Below, piece by piece: positions 25,096-34,087 of a DNA stretch of 36,115 nucleotides. The stretch lies in NCBI GenBank assembly GCA_965662685.1, contig CBFIIQ010000033.1, positions 1 through 36,115 on the forward strand, written 5' to 3'. How positions within the stretch are numbered: position 1 is the first letter of the stretch; every line of letters begins with the position of its first letter. The position numbers were made by a program, and so were the translations under genes. The DNA is from Eutrophocola sp965662685. Its GTDB lineage: Bacteria; Pseudomonadota; Gammaproteobacteria; Pseudomonadales; Pseudohongiellaceae. The notes below the pieces were generated by a model, which did not search any database, was not told where the DNA came from, and was given only the letters and a program-made list of their open reading frames with translations.

Positions 25096-25419
25096 TTAAA
25101 CGCTGAAGCTTTCGCCACAGCCACATTCACCCTTTACATTGGGATTTCTGAATTCAAAGCCCTCGTTGACACCAACTTTAACAAAGTCCATTTCAGTGCC
25201 ATCTATATAAACGAGGCTTTTGGGATCAACCACAATTTTCACACCATGGTCTTCAAACACCTCATCGGCTGGACCCAGCTCATCAACGAACTCAAGAACG
25301 TAAGCCATGCCTGAGCAACCTGTTGTTTTAATAGCAACACGTATTCCCAGGCCTTTACCCCTGTTTTCCAGTTGATTGGCCACATGTTTAGCAGCTGTTT
25401 CTGTAATGCTTAATGCCAT
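25096..25419 (-). CDS. iscA: A-type Fe-S carrier IscA
   Basis: An A-type carrier that receives clusters or iron and passes them to apoproteins. It has 107 residues with the three conserved cysteines C35 (TGCSGMAY), C99 and C101 (GECGCGESF), identical in position to E. coli IscA. It starts MALSITETAAKHV. It follows iscU by 73 bp in the operon. Confidence 0.96.
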   Translation of the reverse strand: MALSITETAAKHVANQLENRGKGLGIRVAIKTTGCSGMAYVLEFVDELGPADEVFEDHGVKIVVDPKSLVYIDGTEMDFVKVGVNEGFEFRNPNVKGECGCGESFSV

Positions 25420-25492
25420 TGCTGTTGCGCTCTCCTGATACTATCAATGCTTTATAATTATTTTTTTACTGCCTGTTACTTTCCAAAAATAA

Positions 25493-25894
25493 TTACTCAG
25501 CAGCTTCAGTGCTTTCACCACGTTTCTTTTTTATGTCAGTAATTGCTGCCTTGATTGCATCTTCTGCGAGCACTGAACAATGAATTTTCACTGGTGGCAA
25601 ACCAAGCTCTTCAGCTATTTCAGTATTTCTGATTTTGGCTGCATCATCAATTGTGCGTCCTTTGACCCATTCCGTTAATAAAGAACTTGATGCAATTGCT
25701 GAACCACAGCCATAGGTCTTGAATTTTGCATCTTCAATAACACCTTCTTTGTTTACCTTGATTTGCAGACGCATCACATCGCCACAGGCTGGGGCTCCTA
25801 CCATTCCGGTGCCAACATCCTGATCGTCATCATCCATACGCCCAACATTGCGAGGGTTTTCATAATGATCGAGAACTTTATCTGTGTAAGCCAT
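25493..25894 (-). CDS. iscU: Fe-S cluster scaffold IscU
   Basis: The scaffold on which 2Fe-2S and 4Fe-4S clusters are built from sulphur supplied by IscS. The cluster ligands C37, C63, H105 and C106 and the assembly residue D39 are all present at E. coli positions. The HscA recognition motif LPPVK lies at 99-103. The 133-residue length is slightly longer than E. coli (128) because of a charged tail (KKKRGESTEAAE). It follows iscS by 104 bp. Confidence 0.97.
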   Translation of the reverse strand: MAYTDKVLDHYENPRNVGRMDDDDQDVGTGMVGAPACGDVMRLQIKVNKEGVIEDAKFKTYGCGSAIASSSLLTEWVKGRTIDDAAKIRNTEIAEELGLPPVKIHCSVLAEDAIKAAITDIKKKRGESTEAAE

Positions 25895-25998
25895 GTTACT
25901 ACCTCTTATCTATCGAATATTTAAACGCTTGTTGAATTATTTCTATGATTTTTAATAAGCTGGCCACTGAGCTCTTTATCCTAGAAACAGGCTCATGT

Positions 25999-27210
25999 TC
26001 AATGAGCTGCCCACTGGACCTGGCTGATGTCAACGCCATCCTTGAACATATCCCATAAAGGAGAAAGTTCTCTTAGTTTGCCAACCGCTTCTTTTACTTT
26101 GGCAATCGCCACATCAACATCTTCCTCTGTGGTGAAGCGTCCGACACTGAAGCGCAGCGAGCTGTGTGCGAGCTCATCATTCATACCAAGTGCACGCAGC
26201 ACATAGGAAGGTTCCAGACTGGCGGAAGTACAGGCTGAGCCAGAAGATACGGCCAAATCTTTGAGTGCCATGATCAGGGATTCGCCTTCAACAAAGTTGA
26301 AGCTGATATTTAAATTAGCCGGAACACGATGCTCAAGATCACCATTGATATAGACTTCTTCCATACCTTCAAAACCTTTCAAAAACCTGTCGCGTAAAGC
26401 AATAACACGTTTGGTTTCTTCATGCATTTCTTCCTTGGCAATACGAAACGCTTCACCCATTCCAACAATCTGGTGAGTGGGAAGTGTCCCGGAACGCATA
26501 CCACGCTCATGGCCACCACCATGCATCTGTGCTTCGAGCCTGATTCGGGGTTTACGGCGCACATATAAGGCACCAATGCCTTTTGGCCCATAAGTCTTGT
26601 GAGCCGAAAAAGCCATTAAATCTACTTTCATTTCTTCCAGATCAATATCAATCTTGCCGGTGCTTTGTGCCGCATCAACATGAAAAAGGACTTTCTTTGC
26701 ACGGCAAATTTCGCCGATTGCCTTAATGTCATTGATGACACCAATTTCATTATTCACATGCATCAATGAGACCAGAATAGTGTCTTCGCGAATGGCCTTA
26801 TCAACGACCTCAGGAGATATCAGCCCCTTGTTATCCGGATCAAGATAAGTCACTTCAAAACCTTCTCGTTCCAGTTGGCGGCAGCTGTCCAAAACCGCTT
26901 TATGTTCTATCTTCGAGGTAATAATGTGCTTTCCCCTGGACTTGTAAAAATGTGCAGCCCCTTTCAATGCCAGGTTGTCGGCTTCTGTAGCGCCCGAAGT
27001 CCAGACGATTTCCCGTGGGTCGCAATTGACCAGGTTGGCAACATTCTGTCTTGCTTCTTCAACGGCTTCTTCTGCTTTCCAGCCAAATACATGGGAGCGA
27101 GAAGCCGGGTTGCCAAAATTACCTTCCAGTGTCAGACACTCGACCATTTTTTCCACAACCCTGGGGTCTACCGGAGTGGTGGCTGAGTAATCAAAATATA
27201 TCGGTAACAT
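25999..27210 (-). CDS. iscS: cysteine desulphurase IscS
   Basis: A PLP enzyme that takes sulphur from cysteine and supplies it to IscU and to tRNA thiolation. About 403 residues from ATG 27210, which is preceded by GGAGAG; an upstream TTG is not needed. The PLP lysine is K205 in SAHKTYGPKG, and the sulphur-carrying C327 lies in SSGSACTSASLEPS. The start MLPIYFDYSATTPVD and the IEHKAVL segment are typical of group I desulphurases. It is the second gene of the isc operon, about 70 bp after iscR. Confidence 0.97.
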   Translation of the reverse strand: MLPIYFDYSATTPVDPRVVEKMVECLTLEGNFGNPASRSHVFGWKAEEAVEEARQNVANLVNCDPREIVWTSGATEADNLALKGAAHFYKSRGKHIITSKIEHKAVLDSCRQLEREGFEVTYLDPDNKGLISPEVVDKAIREDTILVSLMHVNNEIGVINDIKAIGEICRAKKVLFHVDAAQSTGKIDIDLEEMKVDLMAFSAHKTYGPKGIGALYVRRKPRIRLEAQMHGGGHERGMRSGTLPTHQIVGMGEAFRIAKEEMHEETKRVIALRDRFLKGFEGMEEVYINGDLEHRVPANLNISFNFVEGESLIMALKDLAVSSGSACTSASLEPSYVLRALGMNDELAHSSLRFSVGRFTTEEDVDVAIAKVKEAVGKLRELSPLWDMFKDGVDISQVQWAAH

Positions 27211-27279
27211 TAATCTCTCCAATACTGCTTAGCTTGTATAAGTACATTTACCCAAATTTGGGTTGGCTCAGGATAGTGT

Positions 27280-27834
27280 TTATCGAGAGCTTGCCGCTAT
27301 CAATTCAAGATTGCTGATAGCAGCTCTGTTTTCGTCCTGCATTTCAACTTGTGCTGACTGCTGGTTTCCAATTTGAGCGGAAGCCTGCATCTGCGCAATA
27401 GACTCATTCTGGTTTCGGGCTATTTCTTCAATTTCCCGTTTTGAAACCAGGTCTGCCAGAGTGATATTGCTGAGGAATTGATGTATCTGTTTACTGAGAT
27501 CTTCCCAGAGATGGTGCGTCAGACAAATCTCCCCGCCACGGCAATCTCCCTTGCCCTGACACTTGGTGGAATCAAGGGATTCACTGACCGCATCAATAAT
27601 TTCTGCCACATCAATTTCAGAGCCTTCTCTGCCAAGCATATAACCGCCACCCGGACCACGTACACTGCTTACCAGTTCACGCTTACGAAGCTTGGAAAAT
27701 AACTGTTCAAGATATGACAGGGAAATATCCTGACGTTTTGAAATATCACTTAATGTGACAGGTCCCTTTATGGCATTAATGCTCAAATCCAGCATTGCAG
27801 TTACTGCATATCGGCCTTTGGTTGTTAGTCTCAT
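27280..27834 (-). CDS. iscR: Fe-S cluster-sensing repressor IscR
   Basis: An Rrf2-family regulator that, when carrying a 2Fe-2S cluster, represses its own isc operon, and as apoprotein controls other genes. The winged-helix domain begins MRLTTKGRYAVTAMLDL, with the wing at VRGPGGGYML. The cluster ligands C92, C98, C104 and H107 match E. coli numbering exactly. At 184 residues it is slightly longer than the 162-residue E. coli protein because of a Q/E/A-rich tail (NQQSAQVEMQDENRA). The promoter 160 bp upstream carries two type-1 IscR sites, so autoregulation is very likely. Confidence 0.97.
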   Translation of the reverse strand: MRLTTKGRYAVTAMLDLSINAIKGPVTLSDISKRQDISLSYLEQLFSKLRKRELVSSVRGPGGGYMLGREGSEIDVAEIIDAVSESLDSTKCQGKGDCRGGEICLTHHLWEDLSKQIHQFLSNITLADLVSKREIEEIARNQNESIAQMQASAQIGNQQSAQVEMQDENRAAISNLELIAASSR

Positions 27835-27970
27835 GGTATTTTTACCTTTTCTGCCGTATTACCCAATTAAACTACTCAGACCTGAACATTATTATTTCGC
27901 GTCAATGTTGCATTTTTCGCGCCTTCATCGAGCTACTTTTTCAGCTCTGGCGTGGTCGTCCGAGGCAGTC

Positions 27971-27999
27971 ATTATCCAAAAACCAACCAAATTAGTCAA
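27971..27999 (-). promoter_or_regulatory. iscR (isc operon) sigma70 promoter
   Basis: Reading leftwards, TTGACT (27999-27994) and GATAAT (27976-27971) are separated by exactly 17 bp, each one mismatch from consensus. Transcription would start near 27965, giving a leader of about 130 nt before the iscR ATG at 27834. The -35 lies inside the first IscR site. Confidence 0.8.
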
Positions 28000-28028
28000 G
28001 TATATAGCAGACTAAATTAGTCGGGTAA
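27979..28028. promoter_or_regulatory. two abutting IscR type-1 binding sites
   Basis: The known type-1 motif ATASYYGACTRWWWYAGTC plus RRSTAT fits two adjacent 25-bp stretches. Site 28004-28028 reads ATAGCAGACTAAATTAGTC followed by GGGTAA, almost a full match. Site 27979-28003 has a perfect right half (AAATTAGTCAAGTAT) and a weaker left half. They touch end to end, and the proximal one overlaps the -35. This matches tandem-site repression of iscR in E. coli. Confidence 0.8.
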
Positions 28029-28032
28029 TCAG

Positions 28033-28851
28033 CTATTCACTCTTTGCCTTGTTTTTCTTCTCCAGCTGGTACTCAGTGGATGCCAAAACTCCACGTAAGA
28101 TATTGATTTCCATAGTATCAGGGCGAATTCGCGAATAAAGCCGACGCAGTCGGGACATTAACTGCCTGGGGTTTTCCGGATCATGAAAATCAAGCCTGAT
28201 CAGGACCTTTTCCAGATGCTTCAGATAGCCTTCGAGATCTGCCACGGTCGCCAGGGGTTGATCCCATATTTCATAGATTGGATCATCAATCACCTGCCCC
28301 ATTGCTGCGCCTGACTGTTCTTTCGAGCTTGAATCTTTTGCCTTATGGCTGGCTGAGGCTTTCAGGACGGCTTTTCTTATCTCGTAGCAAAGCAGCATCA
28401 CCGCAGCCGCAATATTAAGAGACGGATACTCTTCATTGGCAGGAATCTGAACATGGAAATGGCATAACTGCAGCTCATCATTGCTGAGTCCCCGATCTTC
28501 GCGCCCAAACACCAGCGCTACATCATTTTGGTTACTGGCAACAACGAGCTTTTCCGCACAACCTTCAGGGTCAACCATGGGCCAAGGGATACTGCGCGAA
28601 CGGGCACTGGTACCAATGACAAGACCACAATCGGCTATCGCCGCATCAAGGCTGTCAACTACCTGGGCATTATCAAGAATATCCAGAGCCGAAGCAGCTC
28701 TGCCCAGAGCAACACCTGAGGGAAAGTCTTTCGGATTAACCAGAACAAGCCTGCTCAGACCCATATTTTTCATCGCCCTGGCGGCAGCGCCAATATTTCC
28801 AGGGTGTGTCGTTTGTACGAGGACTATGCGTATGCGAGATAAATCCACCAC
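28033..28851 (-). CDS. trmJ: tRNA (cytidine/uridine-2'-O-) methyltransferase TrmJ
   Basis: Methylates the 2'-O of nucleotide 32 in tRNA anticodon loops. A SPOUT enzyme of 272 residues with a trefoil-knot SAM site. Conserved pieces are IRIVLVQTTHPGNIGAAARAMKNMG, the FGREDRGLSNDEL motif and PSLNIAAAVMLLCYE. The start is a GTG with AAAGGA upstream. A charged linker (KASASHKAKDSSSKEQSG, ~167-184) separates the catalytic domain from a C-terminal helical part. It lies just upstream of iscR, as in Pseudomonas, but cysE is missing between them. Divergent from suhB. Confidence 0.95.
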   Translation of the reverse strand: MVDLSRIRIVLVQTTHPGNIGAAARAMKNMGLSRLVLVNPKDFPSGVALGRAASALDILDNAQVVDSLDAAIADCGLVIGTSARSRSIPWPMVDPEGCAEKLVVASNQNDVALVFGREDRGLSNDELQLCHFHVQIPANEEYPSLNIAAAVMLLCYEIRKAVLKASASHKAKDSSSKEQSGAAMGQVIDDPIYEIWDQPLATVADLEGYLKHLEKVLIRLDFHDPENPRQLMSRLRRLYSRIRPDTMEINILRGVLASTEYQLEKKNKAKSE

Positions 28852-28903
28852 TGCTTCCTTTAATTGTTAAAAAGTAATCTAAACCCAGTGCCCAGCGGCG
28901 CGA

Positions 28904-28909
28904 TATAAT
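28904..28909 (+). promoter_or_regulatory. possible suhB -10 element
   Basis: TATAAT lies at 28904-28909, 84 bp before the suhB ATG in the 142-bp divergent trmJ-suhB region. No convincing -35 was found at 16-18 bp upstream. Low confidence. Confidence 0.3.
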
Positions 28910-28993
28910 AGCAGAAAGCTCCTCTACTTATTTCACTTCTTTTGCTATCATGCGCAGCTATTTCTGTCGCCGGGTCCTGGCCCTCTCACTATC

Positions 28994-29776
28994 ATGAATG
29001 CCACTATTAACATCGCTTTAAAGGCCGCACGCGAAGCCTCGGATTTAATCATTCAAGCCTGGGATCGACCTGATCGTCTTGAGATTTCAGAAAAAGGTCG
29101 AAATGACTTTGTTACTGATATTGATGTCAAAGTTGAAGAAATCATTATCGATCAGCTGCGCAAGGTTTATCCTGATCACTGCTTTATCGGGGAAGAATCC
29201 GGTGAAATTGAAGGCAAGGATAAAGACACCACCTGGGTCATTGATCCTATTGATGGCACGCGAAACTTTATTAACGGATTTCCCCATTTTTGTATCTCAA
29301 TGGCCTGCATCAAACAGGGCAAAATAGAGCATGCCATCATAGTAGACCCGATCAAGAACGAAGAGTTTACGGCTACGAGAGGCAGCGGAGCCCGACTCAA
29401 TGGCCAGCGACTCCGTGTCACCAAGCGGCAGGCGTTTGAAGGCGCAACAGTCAGTCTGAGTTGTGCAGGCCTGAAGCATTATGAAACCCTGTTACAAATC
29501 CAGACCGCCATGACAGGTGTGGTGGGCGCAATTCGCATGAGTGGTTCAGCGGCCCTGGACCTGGCTTATCTGGCTGCCGGACGCACCGATGCTGGCTGGA
29601 TGTCAGGAATGCATTTATGGGATGTCGCGGCAGGTATTCTGATCGTACGGGAAGCCGGTGGACTTATCAGTGATGCCAAGGGAAACCCGGACTGTATGGA
29701 TAGTGAAAGTCTGGTATTCAGCAACAATCGCTGCTTCAAGGAATGGCTTAAACTTATATCGAAAGCCAGCAGTTAA
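28994..29776 (+). CDS. suhB: inositol-1-monophosphatase / antitermination cofactor SuhB
   Basis: A Mg-dependent phosphatase of the IMPase family, 260 residues. In gammaproteobacteria SuhB also joins the NusA/B/E/G complex on rRNA transcripts. Metal ligands are in GEESG (67-68) and in WVIDPIDGTRNF (81-92), and the second motif WDVAAGILIVREAGG is near residue 208-222. It reads rightwards, divergent from trmJ, and converges with the putative oxygenase, ending 19 bp from it. suhB next to trmJ is the usual gammaproteobacterial arrangement. Confidence 0.95.
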   Translation: MNATINIALKAAREASDLIIQAWDRPDRLEISEKGRNDFVTDIDVKVEEIIIDQLRKVYPDHCFIGEESGEIEGKDKDTTWVIDPIDGTRNFINGFPHFCISMACIKQGKIEHAIIVDPIKNEEFTATRGSGARLNGQRLRVTKRQAFEGATVSLSCAGLKHYETLLQIQTAMTGVVGAIRMSGSAALDLAYLAAGRTDAGWMSGMHLWDVAAGILIVREAGGLISDAKGNPDCMDSESLVFSNNRCFKEWLKLISKASS

Positions 29777-29783
29777 ACATGGT

Positions 29784-29798
29784 TGAGCTTACCGCTCA
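29784..29798. terminator. short hairpin between convergent suhB and oxygenase genes
   Basis: TGAGC (29784-29788) pairs with GCTCA (29794-29798) around a 5-nt loop and overlaps the stop codon of the leftward gene. There is no T-run, so a terminator role is doubtful. Confidence 0.25.
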
Positions 29799-30419
29799 GC
29801 GTCTTGATAACTGAATATCCATCAAGCTGGTAGGCTTTCCTATCTCTCCCAAAGGAATGGCATTAAATGCTACAGAGTAGCGTTTTTTCTCGTTGGTTGA
29901 TGCAGCAACACTGTGATACATACCTGATGGAAAAATAATAACCTTGCCCGGTTCGGGATCTATATCCAGAGATTCAAAAGAACGTTTATCAGCAGCATCA
30001 TGATTTATTTTAGGGACGATACTGAACAGGTCACTGGTCAGGTTATTCAGCAAATTAAATTTTGACCCTTCACTTAAATAAAAAGACCCGCTGATATAAC
30101 TGTTGTCATGCCGGTGATAACGGATAGACTGATTCAGGCCAACAACATTGCCCCAGGAATTACATATTCCGATAGCCTTGACCTCGTGTGCCCAGGCCTG
30201 GCTAAACTCCATACACAATGTAAGCAGCTCTTCTTTTACTGCGCTAAAAAGTGGTAACTCCAGAAGTTGTTGCTCTTTTGTATAGGCACCATCAGAGCCA
30301 AGTGCTACCAGCTCAGTCTCATCCAGAAAAGCAATGGCATCATTTATCAGTGAAGGTGTCAGGGACCGCAGTTTGGCCAGGGCGATGGTTTTAGGAAAAA
30401 TGTCGTACAGTTCCAGCAT
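29796..30419 (-). CDS. putative 2OG-Fe(II) oxygenase
   Basis: A 207-residue protein resembling the TIGR02466-type putative 2-oxoglutarate/Fe(II) oxygenases. The central segment SIRYHRHDNSYISGSFYL supplies histidines H102 and H104 next to a beta-strand, and the second half FPSGMYHSVAASTNEKKRYSVAFN gives a distal H169 and an arginine R180 that would bind 2-oxoglutarate. The N-terminal 80 residues are helical (LINDAIAFLDETELV). Which of H102, H104 and D105 binds iron is not clear from sequence. The substrate is unknown. It has no signal peptide, converges with suhB and lies 47 bp upstream of secF's end region on the same strand as secF. Confidence 0.7.
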   Translation of the reverse strand: MLELYDIFPKTIALAKLRSLTPSLINDAIAFLDETELVALGSDGAYTKEQQLLELPLFSAVKEELLTLCMEFSQAWAHEVKAIGICNSWGNVVGLNQSIRYHRHDNSYISGSFYLSEGSKFNLLNNLTSDLFSIVPKINHDAADKRSFESLDIDPEPGKVIIFPSGMYHSVAASTNEKKRYSVAFNAIPLGEIGKPTSLMDIQLSRR

Positions 30420-30466
30420 AGGCAGTTTTTAAAACTCCGGCAGTACCTTCACATGGCCCGCATGAT

Positions 30467-31411
30467 TCAGGGCATTAAATCGGCTTCTTCACCCTCTTTA
30501 ACGGGAGGCATCAGGTCTTCTTTTGTTATATGCATATAAAGCAGCACTTCAGCAGCGACATAAACGGAAGAATAGGTTCCAATTAATACGCCCACAATCA
30601 AGGCCGTAGCAAAGCCGTGGATCATTTCCCCGCCAAAAATAAACAAGGCAAGCAAAACCAGCAAGGTGGTCAGGGAGGTTATTATTGTTCTGCTAAAGGT
30701 CTGGGTGATGGAAATATTTATCAGCTCTTCGGGCTCTGTTTTTCGCAACAGACGAAAATTTTCCCTGATACGATCCGAGACAACAATAGTGTCATTGAGC
30801 GAATAACCAATGACCGCAAGCACGGCCGCCATGACTGTCAGGTCAAAATCTATTTGAAAAAGTGAAAAGAAACCCAGTGTAATAATTACATCATGGGCCA
30901 GCGCTGCAACTGCTCCTACGGAAAATTTAAACTGGAAGCGGATAGCGATATAAATCATGATCATGATTAAGGCTACCAACATGCCAAGCCCGCCCTGTTC
31001 ACGCAGCTCTTCTCCTACTTGCGAACCGATAAAACCGGTACCCAGCACTTCGATTTCAGCGGCAGTATTGGCACGCAAGGCTTCCAGAACGATGTCTGTT
31101 GCCTGGGCGGCTTCTCTCTGGTCAACATTTGCCGAACCGGTTTCCTGAATACGAATCTGGACATCCTGATCCGTTCTGAAATTAACTACTTCAAAATTCT
31201 GAAAACCGATATCACTGACAATGCTGCGAACTTCTTCCAGATCCTGAGGCTCTGAATAAGATACCTGGATCTGTGTGCCGCCGGTAAAATCCATACCAAA
31301 CTGCATGCCGTTTATCATCAGGGATCCGATCGAAACCAGTATCAGGATGATAGAGAATACCGTCGTGGGTGTTCTCCACTTCATGAAATCAATGACTTTC
31401 ATTTCACTCAT
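30467..31411 (-). CDS. secF: protein translocase accessory subunit SecF
   Basis: An inner-membrane RND-like subunit that, with SecD, uses the proton-motive force to complete protein export from the periplasmic side. 314 residues with six membrane segments: the first at about 14-32, then a periplasmic domain (TGGTQIQVSY, EVLGTGFIGSQVGEEL), then five more from about 130 to 290. The conserved VIGYSLNDTIVVSDRIREN is present. It lies 38 bp after secD on the same strand. Confidence 0.97.
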   Translation of the reverse strand: MSEMKVIDFMKWRTPTTVFSIILILVSIGSLMINGMQFGMDFTGGTQIQVSYSEPQDLEEVRSIVSDIGFQNFEVVNFRTDQDVQIRIQETGSANVDQREAAQATDIVLEALRANTAAEIEVLGTGFIGSQVGEELREQGGLGMLVALIMIMIYIAIRFQFKFSVGAVAALAHDVIITLGFFSLFQIDFDLTVMAAVLAVIGYSLNDTIVVSDRIRENFRLLRKTEPEELINISITQTFSRTIITSLTTLLVLLALFIFGGEMIHGFATALIVGVLIGTYSSVYVAAEVLLYMHITKEDLMPPVKEGEEADLMP

Positions 31412-31449
31412 ATCAATTCAACTCTTGCATGCATTATGCGACCCTGTAA

Positions 31450-33339
31450 TCAGGTTGCAGGATCAGTGTTTGGAGCCGGCGTGATTGCCGTTCCTATGGA
31501 AATACCTTTGATGTTACGCCCACCATAGATTAAATTGATCATGGCCCGGGTTACCATAATGGCAGTAAACATGGAGGTGATAATGCCGATAGACAAGGTT
31601 ACGGCAAAGCCTCTCACCGGACCTGTACCGATTGAATAAAGAATAATTGCCACCAGAAAGGTCGTAATATTGGCATCAAAGATAGTGATAAAAGCCCTGC
31701 CGAAACCAGCATCAATGGCTTTTTGTACCGGCATACCACTCTTCAATTCTTCACGTATTCTGGCAAAAATCAACACATTGGCGTCAACCGCCATACCCAC
31801 TGTTAATACGATACCCGCAATACCGGGAAGCGTTAAAGTTCCGCCAATAATTGACATCACAGCCACCAGTAAAGTCAGGTTAACACCCAGTGCAATATTC
31901 GCCGCCAGGCCACAGACTCGGTAGTAAACCAGCATAAACAGGAGAACAAGACCCAGACCAATTTGCACCGACAACAGGCCGCGCGCAATATTTTCCTGCC
32001 CCAGACTTGGCCCTATGGCGTACTCCTCAAGGAAATACATGGGTGCCGCCAGAGCACCGGACCTGATCAATAGCGCCAGATCATTGGCTTCATTACCTTC
32101 CAGACCAGTAATTCGAATCTGTCTGCCCAGCGCAGATTGCATCACCGGTGCACTGATTACCCGCTCCTCCACATATGGTTCTGAATGGGATTCCAGTTCA
32201 CCCTCTGCGTTTCGTTCTGTAACTGTCCGGGTTTTCGTTTCTATCAACAATATGGCCAGGCGCCTGCCAATATTCGCTCGACTGGCTTCATTGATTTGTC
32301 TGGCTCCCACCGCATCAAAAGAAAGGTTTACCTGGGGCAGACTGGTTTGCGGATCAAAAGCAGATTGTGCATTGGTAATATTCTCACCGGAAAGCACAAT
32401 ATCCCGTTCTATAGTGAGTGGCAGTCCGTCGGGATCCACATATTCAAGCGTGGTACCGGCCGCAGCATTGGCTTCAGCCACCAGATGCAGTTGCAAGGTC
32501 GCTACCGCACTAATCAGCGACTTGGCACGCGTCGTATCCTGGATACCCGGCAACTCGATGATAATACGATTGTTCCCCATGGGCTGAACTTTGGGCTCCT
32601 TCACCCCAAGTTCATCCACCCTTGAACGCAGGGTTGTCAGGTTCTGCTGCAAGGCATACTCCTGCAGTTGCAGCATCGACAGATCACTCATGGAGTAGTA
32701 AAGCAGGTAATTACCACCGGTTTCTGCGGTTCGAAAAAGAAAGTCAGGAAATTCATCGCGCATTAAATCGATAGCAGCGCTGCGAACTTCAGGCGTGGTA
32801 AAACGGATGACAATTCTGTTGCTGTCATCGACTTCCAATGGCGGGCGATAACGCAAGCCTTCTTCCCGAAACAGGGTACGCATGGTGGCAAGGGAATCCG
32901 TCAACTGCTTGTTGACTGCAGCATCGAGGTCTACCTCCATCAAAAAGTGCACACCACCGCGCAAATCCAGACCATAGGTCATTGGCCCTGCGCCAAGTGA
33001 TTCCAGCCAGGACGGCGTATTAGGCGCCATGTTAAGCGCAACAATATATTCATCCGGCAAGGCCAGATTCACCAACTGCTGGGCACGACTTTGCAAACCT
33101 GGGTCGCGTAAGCGAATGATGGCATTGCCGTCTTCAATCACCTCGTCAAAAAATTCAATGCCATCCGCACCTAGAGCAAATGTGGCGCTGTCCAGGGCAC
33201 TCTGATCAACGATACCGCTATCATGGGATATTTGAATTGCCGGGTCCGGCGCATAGAAATTCGGTGCTGCATATATAGCACCCAACATAACAATGAAAAT
33301 GATAAGCAGGTTTTTCCAGAGCGGATATTTATTCAGCAT
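31450..33339 (-). CDS. secD: protein translocase accessory subunit SecD
   Basis: The large partner of SecF, 629 residues. The first membrane segment is at about 9-26 (KNLLIIFIVMLGAIYAAPNF). A large periplasmic region follows with P1 and P4 domains (GLDLRGGVHFLMEVD, VNNL-type LTTLRSRVDELGVKEPKVQ, IIIELPGIQDTTRAK). The membrane half begins near GQENIARGLLSVQIGLGL and contains GMAVDANVLIFARIREEL, a family hallmark. The order yajC-secD-secF is conserved. Confidence 0.97.
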   Translation of the reverse strand: MLNKYPLWKNLLIIFIVMLGAIYAAPNFYAPDPAIQISHDSGIVDQSALDSATFALGADGIEFFDEVIEDGNAIIRLRDPGLQSRAQQLVNLALPDEYIVALNMAPNTPSWLESLGAGPMTYGLDLRGGVHFLMEVDLDAAVNKQLTDSLATMRTLFREEGLRYRPPLEVDDSNRIVIRFTTPEVRSAAIDLMRDEFPDFLFRTAETGGNYLLYYSMSDLSMLQLQEYALQQNLTTLRSRVDELGVKEPKVQPMGNNRIIIELPGIQDTTRAKSLISAVATLQLHLVAEANAAAGTTLEYVDPDGLPLTIERDIVLSGENITNAQSAFDPQTSLPQVNLSFDAVGARQINEASRANIGRRLAILLIETKTRTVTERNAEGELESHSEPYVEERVISAPVMQSALGRQIRITGLEGNEANDLALLIRSGALAAPMYFLEEYAIGPSLGQENIARGLLSVQIGLGLVLLFMLVYYRVCGLAANIALGVNLTLLVAVMSIIGGTLTLPGIAGIVLTVGMAVDANVLIFARIREELKSGMPVQKAIDAGFGRAFITIFDANITTFLVAIILYSIGTGPVRGFAVTLSIGIITSMFTAIMVTRAMINLIYGGRNIKGISIGTAITPAPNTDPAT

Positions 33340-33452
33340 AAGAATGTTCCTGCACTATTCATAGTTACAATAAGTGTTGCGGTAAAAGTTTCGATTAGAG
33401 TTCTGATAATGAAGCTCTGAAAATATACTAATTAATCTGACAAGCTATCGGA

Positions 33453-33782
33453 TCAAATAGATTTCAGCGTGCCTTTTGGCAACACTGCGGCGACAGAAGC
33501 TTTCTGCATTTTCACTTCCACATTTTCAGCAATTTCAACGACAACATAGTTATCATCTACTTTACCGAGTTTGCCGAGCAGACCACCATTGGTCATCACT
33601 TCATCACCCTTGTTAAGACTGGTCAAAAGTTCTCTCTGTTCTTTGGCCCGTTTTGACTGTGGGCGCCAGATAAGAAAATAGAAGATCAGCGCAAAGCCAC
33701 CAAAGAAAATTAGATTGAAAATGCCTGAGGGCTGTCCACCTGCCTCTGCCTGTGCATAAGCTGAACTGATAAAGAAATCCAT
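33453..33782 (-). CDS. yajC: Sec translocon accessory protein YajC
   Basis: A small single-span membrane protein that joins the SecDF complex. 109 residues, with a membrane segment at about 20-41 (GIFNLIFFGGFALIFYFLIW), then RPQSKRAKEQRELLTSLNKGDEVMTNGGL, the family signature, and a small SH3-like C-terminal domain. It lies 113 bp upstream of secD. A CGGGG run sits before the ATG. Confidence 0.96.
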   Translation of the reverse strand: MDFFISSAYAQAEAGGQPSGIFNLIFFGGFALIFYFLIWRPQSKRAKEQRELLTSLNKGDEVMTNGGLLGKLGKVDDNYVVVEIAENVEVKMQKASVAAVLPKGTLKSI

Positions 33783-34087
33783 AAAATTCCCCGGGTTATA
33801 TTCCGGGTTATCACACCCGGTGTTAATTATTAAAACAGCAATTTGCTGTCGTATATTAAAAAGCTAAACTAAAATATTAAAAATCAAAAATAAAGTGCTT
33901 GTTCCAAGTGTAAATTCACACTGCTTATCAGGTGCTTGTAATGTCTTCAGACCACATCGAACACACTACCTATCTGCACAAGGTCAGACAGACCATTGTA
34001 TTTTTGACCTTTCGGACACCATTTAAATTTTATCCGGTTTTTTTACAACCAGAATACAGTCATAACCTTTTGTATTGATTGCTTAAA
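33783..34087. other. intergenic region between tgt and yajC
   Basis: No gene is seen in these 305 AT-rich bases. CCGGGTTAT occurs twice (33791-33799 and 33803-33811), and the second copy can pair with ACCCGG nearby. A 15-bp palindrome ACAGCAATTTGCTGT lies at 33835-33849; on the leftward strand it is followed by TTTTA and could be a weak terminator for tgt. No confident promoter for yajC was found. Confidence 0.45.
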
